From an uncultured Dorea sp. (GTDB lineage Bacteria > Bacillota_A > Clostridia > Lachnospirales > Lachnospiraceae), in assembly GCA_910578865.1 (NCBI GenBank), contig CAJTRM010000019.1, positions 1 to 64,000 of the forward strand: a DNA stretch of 64,000 nucleotides, given 5' to 3'. Position 1 is the stretch's first letter; each line of letters begins with the position of its first letter. A program made the translations under genes and the position numbers. Positions 43,912 to 52,553 of this stretch are shown piece after piece. Under the pieces are notes generated by a model. It saw only the letters and a program-made list of their open reading frames with translations. It was not told the origin of the DNA and searched no databases.

Positions 43912-45402
43912 ATGAGACAGAACGGAATATTATTGCCGGTGTCATCCCTGCCGTCACCATATGGCATTGGCTGTTTCTCAAAAGAGGCTTATGATTTTAT
44001 AGATTGGCTGAAAGAAGCCGGACAGACCCTGTGGCAGATACTGCCACTGGGTCCTACCAGTTATGGGGATTCTCCGTATCAGTCCTTTTCCACGTTTGCG
44101 GGGAATCCTTATTTTATTGACCTGGAGTCGCTGATAGATGAAGGACTGCTGACAAAGGAAGAGTGTGACGGCGCTGATTTTGGGAGCAGGGCTGACAGGG
44201 TGGACTATGGCAGGCTGTACCGAAACAGGTTCCGGGTGTTGAGGAAAGCCTGTGAGAATGCAATAGAACGGGGCATTATGCAGACAGAAGAGTATGAGAA
44301 GTTCCGGGAGCAGGAGGCGCAATGGCTTTCGGATTATGCTCTTTTCATGGCAGTAAAGGACAGGTTTGCCGGGAAGAGCTGGGAGCACTGGGATGAGGAT
44401 ATTCGTCTCCGAAGGCCCGAGGCAATGGAAAAATACAGGGTTCTGTTGAGAGAAGCCATTATTTTCTATGAGTTTTTGCAGTATGAATTTCATCGGCAGT
44501 GGACGCGGCTTAAGGCTTATGCAAATATAAACGGGATCCGTATTATCGGAGATATACCGATTTATGTTGCTTTTGACAGTGCAGATACATGGGCAGACCC
44601 GGATTTGTTTCAGCTTGACGGGGACAACGTGCCCGTGGCGGTGGCAGGATGTCCGCCGGACGGCTTTTCAGCTACCGGGCAGCTGTGGGGAAATCCCCTG
44701 TATGACTGGGATTATCACGAATCTGTTGGATATGCGTGGTGGATCCGAAGGATCAGGCATTGTTTTCAGATTTATGATATGGTTCGTATCGACCATTTCC
44801 GTGGATTTGATGAGTATTATTCTGTACCATATGGGGATGATAGTGCGGTGAACGGTTCCTGGAGGAAAGGACCGGGTATGAAGCTGTTTCGTGCAGTCCG
44901 CAGAGAACTGGGGGAACTTCCCATCATCGCAGAGGATCTGGGTTTCCTGACAGACGGAGTGAGGACACTTTTGAAGGAAAGTGGATATCCAGGCATGAAG
45001 GTTCTGCAGTTTGCGTTTGATTCCAGAGAGGAGAGTGATTATCTGCCTCATAATTACGGGAGAAATTGTGTAGTGTATACAGGGACACATGACAATGATA
45101 CACTCCTTGGATGGTATGATGCGATCACTCCTGAGGACAAAGAAATGGCATTGACCTACCTGAATAACCGTGGGGCGGATGAGAAACAGATTCACTGGGA
45201 TTACATCTGCCTTGCTATGAGGAGCGTTGCGGATACGTGCATTATTCCTATGCAGGATCTCCTGGGTCTTGGAACCGGGGCAAGGATCAATACACCTTCA
45301 ACTCTTGGCGGGAACTGGGTGTGGAGAATGGAAAAAGGTGCGTTTGCAGAGGAGCTGGCCGGGAAGCTTAAGAAACTTACGAAGCTGTATGGAAGAGAAT
45401 AA
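43912..45402 (+). CDS. malQ: 4-alpha-glucanotransferase (amylomaltase), paralogue 2
   Basis: 496-residue GH77 enzyme. The start is MRQNGILLPVSSLPSPYGIGCFS. The catalytic residues are Asp in VRIDHFRGFDEYY, Glu in IIAEDLGF, and Asp in YTGTHDNDTLLGWY. It lies 17 bp after the permease gene and is the only enzyme in the transport operon. Imported oligosaccharides would therefore be disproportionated here, with phosphorylase or glucosidase supplied elsewhere. It is a clear paralogue of the malQ at 16556 but diverged enough to be an old duplication or transfer. Confidence 0.93.
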   Translation: MRQNGILLPVSSLPSPYGIGCFSKEAYDFIDWLKEAGQTLWQILPLGPTSYGDSPYQSFSTFAGNPYFIDLESLIDEGLLTKEECDGADFGSRADRVDYGRLYRNRFRVLRKACENAIERGIMQTEEYEKFREQEAQWLSDYALFMAVKDRFAGKSWEHWDEDIRLRRPEAMEKYRVLLREAIIFYEFLQYEFHRQWTRLKAYANINGIRIIGDIPIYVAFDSADTWADPDLFQLDGDNVPVAVAGCPPDGFSATGQLWGNPLYDWDYHESVGYAWWIRRIRHCFQIYDMVRIDHFRGFDEYYSVPYGDDSAVNGSWRKGPGMKLFRAVRRELGELPIIAEDLGFLTDGVRTLLKESGYPGMKVLQFAFDSREESDYLPHNYGRNCVVYTGTHDNDTLLGWYDAITPEDKEMALTYLNNRGADEKQIHWDYICLAMRSVADTCIIPMQDLLGLGTGARINTPSTLGGNWVWRMEKGAFAEELAGKLKKLTKLYGRE

Positions 45403-45420
45403 GATGTGATGCACAAAGCT

Positions 45421-45466
45421 GCAGGAGTCTGGTATGCAGAAAGATTGCCGGACTCCTGCTTTTTTA
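45421..45466 (+). terminator. intrinsic terminator of the sugar-transport operon
   Basis: GCAGGAGTC-T-GG (45421-45432) pairs with CCG-GACTCCTGC (45448-45459), followed by TTTTTTT, 19 bp after the malQ stop. Confidence 0.85.
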
Positions 45467-45562
45467 TGGAAATTTCTAAAGAATTCTATGTTTTATTGCA
45501 ATCTGACTCTAAAGGGATTAAATTGGTAATCATAGATATGATAGACAGGATGGAGTGGGACG

Positions 45563-46255
45563 ATGGCCAAAATTTTATTGCTGGAGGATGATGAGAGCCT
45601 CAGGCGGGGAATCAGCCTGAAGCTTGAGAAGGAAGGTTATGAGGTTCTGAGCGCAGGGGGGATCTCTGAGGCAGAGAGGCTGTTTGAAGAGAATGACATT
45701 GTACTTATTATCAGTGATATTGCGGTAACAGATGGGAATGGGCTGGAATTTTGCCGGGAAGTCCGGAAGAAGAGCAGGGTGTATATTATCTTTCTGACTG
45801 CGCTGGATCAGGAGGTGGATATTGTAAACGGATACGATGCCGGAGCCGATGACTATATTACAAAGCCTTTCAGCCTTATGGTACTCATTTCCAAGGTAAA
45901 TGCACTGATGCGGAGGATAGATCAGAGGGAGGATACGGGAACGGAGCTTGTGTCCGGAGCCTTTAAGGTGTGCTGTCCGGCAATGAGAGTTTACCGGGAT
46001 GATGAGGAGATCTTATTGAGCAAGACAGAGTTTAAGCTTCTTCTTTACTTCCTGGAGAATCCGGAACAGATTATCTCAAGGGAGCAGATCTTGTCTGCTG
46101 TGTGGGATGTGGACGGTCAGTTTGTAGATGACAATACGGTGCCTGTGACGATCAGCCGGCTGAAAAAGAAGCTGGCAGTGGATGCGGCTTACGATTATAT
46201 CCGGAACGTCCGGGGACTGGGATACCTCTGGGCGAAAAAGGTGACGAGGAAATAG
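45563..46255 (+). CDS. OmpR/PhoB-type response regulator
   Basis: 230 residues. The receiver domain has LLLEDDESL (6-14), phospho-acceptor Asp52 (IISDIAVTDG), T-A-L in IIFLTALDQ and Lys in YITKPFSL. The winged-helix output domain spans about 130-228: LLSKTEFKLLLYFLENPEQIISREQILSAVWDVDG, TVPVTISRLKKKL and VRGLGYLW. A weak promoter TTGCAA-N17-TAAATT lies at 45496-45524. It is immediately followed by its sensor kinase (2-bp gap) and then an ABC transporter, a typical BceRS-like order. Confidence 0.9.
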   Translation: MAKILLLEDDESLRRGISLKLEKEGYEVLSAGGISEAERLFEENDIVLIISDIAVTDGNGLEFCREVRKKSRVYIIFLTALDQEVDIVNGYDAGADDYITKPFSLMVLISKVNALMRRIDQREDTGTELVSGAFKVCCPAMRVYRDDEEILLSKTEFKLLLYFLENPEQIISREQILSAVWDVDGQFVDDNTVPVTISRLKKKLAVDAAYDYIRNVRGLGYLWAKKVTRK

Positions 46256-46257
46256 AT

Positions 46258-47349
46258 ATGAAAGATAATGAACTGGAAAAAAAGATTGCCCGCCGCGAAC
46301 GGGGATATATCTGGATGGAGAAGAGGTTAAAAGGGGATCTTTTAAAAAGTACCGCGGGAATTGCAGTATTTTTCATTGTCCTGTACGGTTCCGGACTGCC
46401 GGTAAAAAGCTTGGCGTTATTATTTCCGGGGGTGCTGCTTGTGAACGGTATCTGGCATTATCTGATACACCGGAGGAATTACCGGGATTATCTGGTGATC
46501 TCCCGGTATCTGGAGGAATTTGAGGACGGCAGGTATGAGTGTCAGGGGAACAGTGCTTTTCTGGATACAGGTATCCAGTCCCAGATTGTGGAACAGATGA
46601 TCCGTCTGGGGACTGCTTTTGGTACATTGAAAGAACGCCTGGTTGAGGAGAAGGAGAATACGAAAAGGCTGGTGACAGATATATCCCATCAGCTTAAGAC
46701 ACCTGCGGCTGCTTTGAAGCTTTGCTTTGAGCTTCTGGAGGATGATGCACTGTCTTTGGAGGAGAGGCAGGAATTTCTGAAGAGGGGCGGTGAGGAGGTC
46801 AGGAAGTTTCACCGGCTTACAGAGACTCTTTTCAATTTATCCAAAATGGAGGCAGAGATGATCCGCCTGCAAGTAAGGGAAGGCAGTCTGAAGGAAACAT
46901 TGATCCGTGCAGTGAACGGGGTGTGGATCAGAGCCGGAGAAAAGGATATGGCCATTGAGATGCAGGAGTTCCAGGACATTACTATAGTCCACGATGCGCG
47001 CTGGACGGCGGAGGCTGTCTCCAATGTTCTTGACAATGCTGTGAAATATTCCCCGGGCGGCTCTGTAATCCGGATCCGGGTAGAGTCGATGCCCTCCTGC
47101 GTATTTATTGAAGTAGAAGATGAAGGGATCGGTATACCGAAGAAGGAATATCCGGAGATCTTCAAGCGCTTTTACCGGGGACACGGTTCTGAAGTGGAGA
47201 GTCAGGAGGGTGCAGGCGTCGGCCTGTATCTTGTCCGCAGGATCCTGGAAGGTCAGGGGGGCAGTGTACGTGCCCTGCCGGGACAAAGCGGCGGGACGAT
47301 TATTCAGATGATGCTGCCGAAACAATGCAGGACGTCAGATGAAACATAA
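46258..47349 (+). CDS. intramembrane-sensing histidine kinase
   Basis: 363-residue kinase. Two N-terminal helices (about residues 31-44 and 51-67) are separated by only a few external residues (GSGLPVK), so there is no extracellular sensor domain. That is the build of BceS-type kinases, which sense through their ABC transporter partner. The phospho-acceptor His144 lies in DISHQLKTPAAAL. The ATPase domain has NVLDNAVKYSPGG, VEDEGIGIPKKE and GAGVGLYLVRRI. The adjacent ABC transporter at 47470-50631 is the likely signalling partner. Confidence 0.88.
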   Translation: MKDNELEKKIARRERGYIWMEKRLKGDLLKSTAGIAVFFIVLYGSGLPVKSLALLFPGVLLVNGIWHYLIHRRNYRDYLVISRYLEEFEDGRYECQGNSAFLDTGIQSQIVEQMIRLGTAFGTLKERLVEEKENTKRLVTDISHQLKTPAAALKLCFELLEDDALSLEERQEFLKRGGEEVRKFHRLTETLFNLSKMEAEMIRLQVREGSLKETLIRAVNGVWIRAGEKDMAIEMQEFQDITIVHDARWTAEAVSNVLDNAVKYSPGGSVIRIRVESMPSCVFIEVEDEGIGIPKKEYPEIFKRFYRGHGSEVESQEGAGVGLYLVRRILEGQGGSVRALPGQSGGTIIQMMLPKQCRTSDET

Positions 47350-47469
47350 CAAAACTGTTATGTTCTCTGAAAGGAAGCTGTAAGGTTTCAGGTTTAAAAT
47401 GACGGTATAAAGAAAACTAGTACGGTGAAGTAAGTTTGCCTTATTAGAAAAAGAAAGGAGCCTGAAACT

Positions 47470-48138
47470 ATGCAGACAATTTTGGAAACAGTAGATTTGG
47501 TAAAATATTATGGCGACGGTGAACATCAGGTTAAGGCGATTGACCACACCAGCATCCGGATAAACCAGGGAGAATTTGTGGCAATCGTGGGCCGTTCCGG
47601 ATCCGGGAAGAGTACGCTCCTCCACATGCTGGGAGGGCTTGACCGTCCGGACAGAGGGGAAGTGCTGATCAGAGGAGAGAACATTTTTGCTCTGAAGGAT
47701 GAACAACTTGCAGTATTCAGAAGAAGGCGGGTCGGATTTATCTTTCAGGACTACAATCTGATTCCGGCGCTGAATGTGTGGGAGAATATTGTCCTGCCTC
47801 TCGGGCTTGACGGAAAGAAAGTGAATAAGGACTATGTAATGGATATTGTGGAGAGTATCGGCCTTACAGACAGGCTTCATGCACTCCCCAGTACGCTGTC
47901 CGGCGGGCAGAAGCAGAGAGTTGCCATTGCAAGGGCATTGTCCTCCCGTCCGGCCATCATCCTTGCCGACGAGCCGACCGGGAATCTGGATTCCAAGACA
48001 GAAATGGAAGTTATGACAGCATTAAAGAACTGTGTGGCAAAGTATGGGCAGACACTGATCATGATAACCCATGACGAGACGATCGCCCAGATGGCTGACC
48101 GCATTCTGATGATTGAAGACGGTAAGGTGGTGGGATAA
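47470..48138 (+). CDS. ABC transporter ATP-binding protein (MacB/LolD/BceA-like)
   Basis: 222-residue ATPase. Walker A is GRSGSGKSTLLHML (about residues 38-51), Q-loop in FIFQDYNLIP, signature LSGGQKQRVAIARAL, Walker B IILADEPTGNLD, and the H-switch in MITHDE. The sequence is of the mechanotransmission class that pairs with FtsX-fold permeases. AAAGGAGCC precedes the ATG. It is separated from the kinase gene by 120 bp. That gap starts with a small hairpin, AACATAACA / TGTTATGTT (47343-47351 and 47356-47364), and could hold a response-regulator-controlled promoter. Confidence 0.9.
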   Translation: MQTILETVDLVKYYGDGEHQVKAIDHTSIRINQGEFVAIVGRSGSGKSTLLHMLGGLDRPDRGEVLIRGENIFALKDEQLAVFRRRRVGFIFQDYNLIPALNVWENIVLPLGLDGKKVNKDYVMDIVESIGLTDRLHALPSTLSGGQKQRVAIARALSSRPAIILADEPTGNLDSKTEMEVMTALKNCVAKYGQTLIMITHDETIAQMADRILMIEDGKVVG

Positions 48139-50631
48139 ATGAATATTATTACAGCAACTGCACTTGCCAATTTTAAGAAAAATAAAAGCAGAAACATACT
48201 GATTGGAATTGCCATCGGGCTTACTACATTTCTTCTTACGGCTGTACCGACAGTGATCATAGGGCAGCTTGGCCTTCAGTTTCAGGCGGTAAATAAACTA
48301 TATACACCCTTTCACGGAATGTACCGCAATGTAAGGGACTCGGCGGCAAAGAAAATGTTAAAGGATGAATCATTTGAAAAAGCCGGGCTCCGGGAAGACC
48401 CGGCGTATATTTATTGTGAAGGAAAAAGGTCTTTTATCAATATGATGGCGATTGATCCGGTGGTGGCGGAACTTTCCAGGATCAGGCTTGAGAAAGGGAG
48501 ACTGCCGGAAGAGGCAGACGAGATCGTGGTGTCCAAAGGACTTTTGAAGTACCTGGGTCTTGAAGGGGATGTGAACGACCGGGTGAGCATTCCGTTTCAG
48601 GTGGTGAAAAGGGATGAATCCGGGCTGGGCGAACTGATGAGGCAGGAGTTTACCATCACCGGTCTGACAGAGGATACCAGGCAGGCGTTGGAGCAGGATA
48701 TTTATACTGCTGTAGTATCTGAAGCGTTTGCACAGGAAATCATACCGGAGGGAGAACACAATTACCGTGTATATTTTCAGCTGACGGATGTGGAAGGAAG
48801 AACAACAGATGTGATCGAACAGAGGATTGAACAGATCGGCGGGGATTATGGCGTTAAGGGAAAGGACATTGTCAAGAATACAGAGTATCTGATGGCAAAT
48901 TATGTGGATCCGGCACTGTATAGCGGAATGGCCTTTATTCTGGCAGTGATCGCCCTGGCCGGGGTGCTGACGATTTACAGTGTCTACTATGTATCTATGC
49001 TTGATAAGGTACAGGAATATGGTAAACTCCGTGCCATCGGTGCTGCCAGAAAGCAGCTCCGTCAGATTGTATTCCGGGAGGGATTTGCGGTCGCGGCAGC
49101 TGCCATACCGGTCGGTCTCATAACGGGAACAGCAGCAGGGGTTTTGATCATCCGAGAGATTCTCCGCTATGGGGCGAGTACAGACAATTTTCTGGCAGAG
49201 CAGATGAAGATTCTAACGGAACACGGAGAAGGGCACATCATAAAGCTGTGGGTCATTGCCCTTGCAGCGGGTATCAGCATTGTGACGGTTTATTTATCTC
49301 TGTTCGGGCCTATGCGGACTGCAGGCAGGATTTCTCCGGTAGAGGCCATTCGGTATCAGGGGAGACGTAAGAAAAGGGACAGGAAGATCAGCCGCAGGGG
49401 ATATGAGGATATGACGATCGGCAGGCTTATGGCATCAAGTCTCGGAAGAAATAAAAAACGGACCATGATAACGATTGTGACATTGGGTGCCACCGGGATT
49501 CTGTATGTCATGGCAGCTACTGTGTGCAGCAGTATGAACCCGTCTGTAAGGGCTCGGGAAGTGGTGCGGGGAGATATTTCGGTAGGAATTGCTTCAGAAT
49601 GGGGAAATGAGATGCACCCGGAGAGGGAACTTACGGAAATTCAGAAGAATAATCCAATGACAGACGAGCTGGAGGAGAAGATCAGGAGTTTGGAAGGGGT
49701 AATCCGCATAGACACTGTGTATAAAGCTTATGTGAAGTTTGCAGATATAAAGGACAGTAAAGAGTTTGACGGCTGGAGTATCCAGGGGCTCAGCGATACA
49801 GCTATGGATGAACTTAAGGACTATGTACTGGAAGGGTCACTGAAAGCCGAATCAATCAAAGAAGGGTCAGGTATTATTATCCGTGCCGATCTACAGAACT
49901 ATTATCCGCAGATTGACTGGGAAGTCGGAGAGAAACTTTCTTTGTTGATACAGGACGGTGATCGAATGATAGAAAAGGAATTTGAGATTGCTGCGGTTGC
50001 AGATGCGCCGGTCAGTCTGATTGGATATTCTATTTCTATACCTGGAGAGAGACTGCAGGGGTACTGCGGGACAGATCTCACAGCCAGATGGGATATTATG
50101 GTGGAAAACGGAAAAGAGGAAGAGGCGGCTGAAAAAGTATCAGAGCTTATCGCAGGCCGGGAATTTCTGGAGATGAATACTTATCAGGAGCAATATAAAC
50201 AATCAGAGACCGAGATAGGTTATATTTTATATGCTTGTTACGGGCTGCTCTTTGTGTTTGGTCTGATCGGGATACTGAATTTGATCAATACGATCACCAA
50301 CAGCGTCCATGTGAGAAAAAAAGAGCTCGGGATGCTTCAGGCTATCGGGATGTCGGGGGGCCAGACCGTCCGAATGCTTCAGATGGAGGGTCTGGTCTAT
50401 ACGGCAGGCACGCTCCTTTTATCGGTAGGTGTGGGAAGCGCTGCGGGCTATGCACTGTTTTTGTGGGCGAAGGAACAAGGATTTATGTCTGTCAAGATTT
50501 ATCGGTATCCGGTTCTTCCTGTGGCAGTGCTGGCCTGCCTGATCGTAGCAGTACAGCTGCTGATCACATATCTTGTGAATCAAAACTTTAAGAAACAGAG
50601 CCTGATTGACAGGATAAGATTTTCGGAGTAA
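48139..50631 (+). CDS. FtsX-like ABC transporter permease, large form
   Basis: 830-residue permease with two FtsX-type units. One helix is at about 18-40 and three are at about 258-280, 318-340 and 368-390. A further helix starts the second unit near 440-460, and three more are at the C terminus (near 695-720, 745-770, 795-815). Two large extracytoplasmic domains lie at about 41-255 and 465-690. Such permeases act in peptide sensing, antimicrobial peptide resistance or lipoprotein handling rather than in simple import. It follows the ATPase gene directly (stop TAA, then ATG). With the two-component genes upstream it suggests a cell-envelope stress module. Confidence 0.87.
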   Translation: MNIITATALANFKKNKSRNILIGIAIGLTTFLLTAVPTVIIGQLGLQFQAVNKLYTPFHGMYRNVRDSAAKKMLKDESFEKAGLREDPAYIYCEGKRSFINMMAIDPVVAELSRIRLEKGRLPEEADEIVVSKGLLKYLGLEGDVNDRVSIPFQVVKRDESGLGELMRQEFTITGLTEDTRQALEQDIYTAVVSEAFAQEIIPEGEHNYRVYFQLTDVEGRTTDVIEQRIEQIGGDYGVKGKDIVKNTEYLMANYVDPALYSGMAFILAVIALAGVLTIYSVYYVSMLDKVQEYGKLRAIGAARKQLRQIVFREGFAVAAAAIPVGLITGTAAGVLIIREILRYGASTDNFLAEQMKILTEHGEGHIIKLWVIALAAGISIVTVYLSLFGPMRTAGRISPVEAIRYQGRRKKRDRKISRRGYEDMTIGRLMASSLGRNKKRTMITIVTLGATGILYVMAATVCSSMNPSVRAREVVRGDISVGIASEWGNEMHPERELTEIQKNNPMTDELEEKIRSLEGVIRIDTVYKAYVKFADIKDSKEFDGWSIQGLSDTAMDELKDYVLEGSLKAESIKEGSGIIIRADLQNYYPQIDWEVGEKLSLLIQDGDRMIEKEFEIAAVADAPVSLIGYSISIPGERLQGYCGTDLTARWDIMVENGKEEEAAEKVSELIAGREFLEMNTYQEQYKQSETEIGYILYACYGLLFVFGLIGILNLINTITNSVHVRKKELGMLQAIGMSGGQTVRMLQMEGLVYTAGTLLLSVGVGSAAGYALFLWAKEQGFMSVKIYRYPVLPVAVLACLIVAVQLLITYLVNQNFKKQSLIDRIRFSE

Positions 50632-50651
50632 GCTGCAGAATAATTTTTTTG

Positions 50652-50722
50652 CCTCCTTTGCACCCAAATGGGATATTTCTTCGTCTAATATGTATAAGGC
50701 AAATGAAAAGGGGCAAAGGAGG
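50652..50722 (+). promoter_or_regulatory. ECF-type promoter and inverted repeat covering the sigma-factor ribosome site
   Basis: TGCACCC (50659-50665), 16 bp, then CGTCTA (50682-50687) has the look of an ECF-type promoter with a CGTC -10. Separately, CCTCCTTTGC (50652-50661) is the exact reverse complement of GCAAAGGAGG (50713-50722), the ribosome site. Only transcripts starting upstream of 50652 could fold this way; those from the ECF promoter would not. Confidence 0.5.
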
Positions 50723-50731
50723 TGGAGGCTA

Positions 50732-51226
50732 ATGGAACTTCTGTTAGTGAAAAGAGCGCAAAAGGGTGACAAGGATGCGTTTGTCGCCTTGATAGAAAAG
50801 AATAAGGTGTCACTGTATAAGGCAGCAAAAAGTTATCTCAGGAATGAGGAAGATGTTGCAGATGTTATACAGGATACGATTCTTTCCGCTTACGAACACA
50901 TAGGAGAACTTAAAAATGCAGCTTATTTCCGGACATGGATCACAAGGATTCTGATGAATGAATGCAACAGCCTTTTGAGAAAGCAGAAGCGGTTTGTTCC
51001 GGAGGAGGGAATTGAAGAGATGGCCGTTTCCGCAGTGGCAGATGACCGGGAATTTTACGAACTTCTGGGAGAACTTCAGGAGGATGTAAGAATGATTTTC
51101 CTGCTGTATTATGGAGAAGGGTTTAATACCAGGGAGATCGCACAGATTCTGGATTTAAACGAGAACACCGTGAAGAGCAGGCTTCAGAGAGGAAGAAAAA
51201 AGCTGAGGCAGGCCGTTTGCTATTAA
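50732..51226 (+). CDS. ECF-like RNA polymerase sigma factor
   Basis: 164 residues with only sigma regions 2 and 4. Region 2 spans about residues 10-75 (DAFVALIEKNKVSLYKAAKSYLRNEEDVADVIQDTILSAYEHIGELKNAAYFRTWITRILMNEC). Region 4 spans about 105-158 (LLGELQEDVRMIFLLYYGEGFNTREIAQILDLNENTVKSRLQRGRKKL). The ATG at 50732 follows AAAGGAGGTGG. The gene is paired with an anti-sigma gene, and a CGTC-type promoter upstream suggests autoregulation. The partner anti-sigma factor is of the DUF4179 class, as for SigV/CsfV-like factors of Clostridia. Confidence 0.88.
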   Translation: MELLLVKRAQKGDKDAFVALIEKNKVSLYKAAKSYLRNEEDVADVIQDTILSAYEHIGELKNAAYFRTWITRILMNECNSLLRKQKRFVPEEGIEEMAVSAVADDREFYELLGELQEDVRMIFLLYYGEGFNTREIAQILDLNENTVKSRLQRGRKKLRQAVCY

Positions 51227-51246
51227 ATCAAAAAGGAGGCAGTGAA

Positions 51247-52350
51247 ATGAAACGATCAGAAGAACAGATGAGAGAAATATTGAACAAAGAGATTCAGCTC
51301 TCTGATACAGTAGAAAAAAGAATACAGGATACCTACAGGATGCTGGGAATAGAAAAGAAAAGACACAGTAAGAGAAGAAATATGGTTGCCGCCGCTGCTG
51401 CCGTTCTCTGTCTTGCAGTTCCCGGAGTCGCCTATGCATCTGCAAATTCAGATTTTTTCCAGGGGATGTTCGGAAATGATACTAAAAAGTCCACACAGGC
51501 ATATGATCGTGAGATCGATGACGGAAAAGGCGGTAAGGTTTCAGTTACGATACCATCGAAGGAATATGTGCCGGTAGATGCAGCCAAAGCCGGGGAGTTA
51601 GTCGGAGAATGGCTGATGGATGAGCGGATCACGGTAAAGGCGGGGCAGAGCCATACGTTAAATATCGAAGGTTTTGTTTATGACCGGAACGGTGCAATGA
51701 TGTATTTTACCCTGGAACGGGAGGATGGTGTTACAGCTCTTACCGGAGATGAAAATATGAATCTTACAAAGGGCGCAGCTTTTACAGATGAGTCGGATTT
51801 TTATTTCAGTGTTGAAACGAAAAAGGGTATCATAGGACATGACAATGTTTTTGTCGATTTGGAAAAGAGTACCTCTGATAAAATTTACGGTTATTCTTAT
51901 ATACTCTGGTCCGAGACATTGGAGGAAGGAGATGTGCCGCAGCTGAGGCTAGACACCTATCCGTGTACCAGGAAGGAACTGGGGGATGAGACGGAGATAA
52001 AGACAGAAAATATTAAACTGACGGATAAAGGTCAGATACCGACAAAGACGCTTGACCTGGGAGAAAAGGGCCATATTGAATATTCGCCGATTTCTCTGAG
52101 CGTAGATATGTCCAAAGGCTTCGGACTTACAGAGGAACAGGCGGAAGACCCGTATTACAACACATATGTAGGGCTCAGGTATAAAAACGGAGAGAGCTAT
52201 GTGATCAGCGATGATGAGAATTCGGTAAATAATACAGGATATGTAATGGGAACCGGAACCTGGTATAAGGTGATGTATAACCGTCTGGTAGATCCGGAGG
52301 AGATATCGGAGATTGAAGTAAACGGGGTGAAATTTGTGTTGCAGAGGTGA
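51247..52350 (+). CDS. DUF4179 membrane anti-sigma factor
   Basis: 367 residues. A cytoplasmic N-terminal segment of about 45 residues (sigma-binding, charged), one transmembrane helix (about 47-64, MVAAAAAVLCLAVPGVAYA) and a large external domain. The DUF4179 part follows the membrane (about 80-190), then a beta-rich C-terminal domain (VEVNGVKFVLQ end). The ATG at 51247 follows AAAAGGAGGC; the TTG at 51217 is rejected. It lies 20 bp after the sigma gene. It would hold the sigma factor at the membrane until an envelope signal frees it; the signal is unknown. Confidence 0.85.
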   Translation: MKRSEEQMREILNKEIQLSDTVEKRIQDTYRMLGIEKKRHSKRRNMVAAAAAVLCLAVPGVAYASANSDFFQGMFGNDTKKSTQAYDREIDDGKGGKVSVTIPSKEYVPVDAAKAGELVGEWLMDERITVKAGQSHTLNIEGFVYDRNGAMMYFTLEREDGVTALTGDENMNLTKGAAFTDESDFYFSVETKKGIIGHDNVFVDLEKSTSDKIYGYSYILWSETLEEGDVPQLRLDTYPCTRKELGDETEIKTENIKLTDKGQIPTKTLDLGEKGHIEYSPISLSVDMSKGFGLTEEQAEDPYYNTYVGLRYKNGESYVISDDENSVNNTGYVMGTGTWYKVMYNRLVDPEEISEIEVNGVKFVLQR

Positions 52351-52463
52351 GTTTTCACATTCTTTTCTTTGTAAAATAATAAGATTAGAGAAATCTCCGT
52401 AAATGATCAAGATATAGACACAGAAAGGTACCAATAGTTAATTTTGTGTGAATTGCAAATAAT

Positions 52464-52506
52464 AAAAAGCGCTTAATCAAGTATGATAGAAAATTAAGCG
52501 CTTTTT
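52464..52506. terminator. bidirectional terminator between anti-sigma and aldo/keto reductase genes
   Basis: AAAAAGCGCTTAAT (52464-52477) pairs perfectly with ATTAAGCGCTTTTT (52493-52506); both strands end in a T-run. The 113 bp between the anti-sigma stop and this hairpin hold nothing I can name. Confidence 0.85.
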
Positions 52507-52553
52507 GTTTGCATCTCCTTATTTTACGGTCGTAACCTGTTGTATCCGAATTT

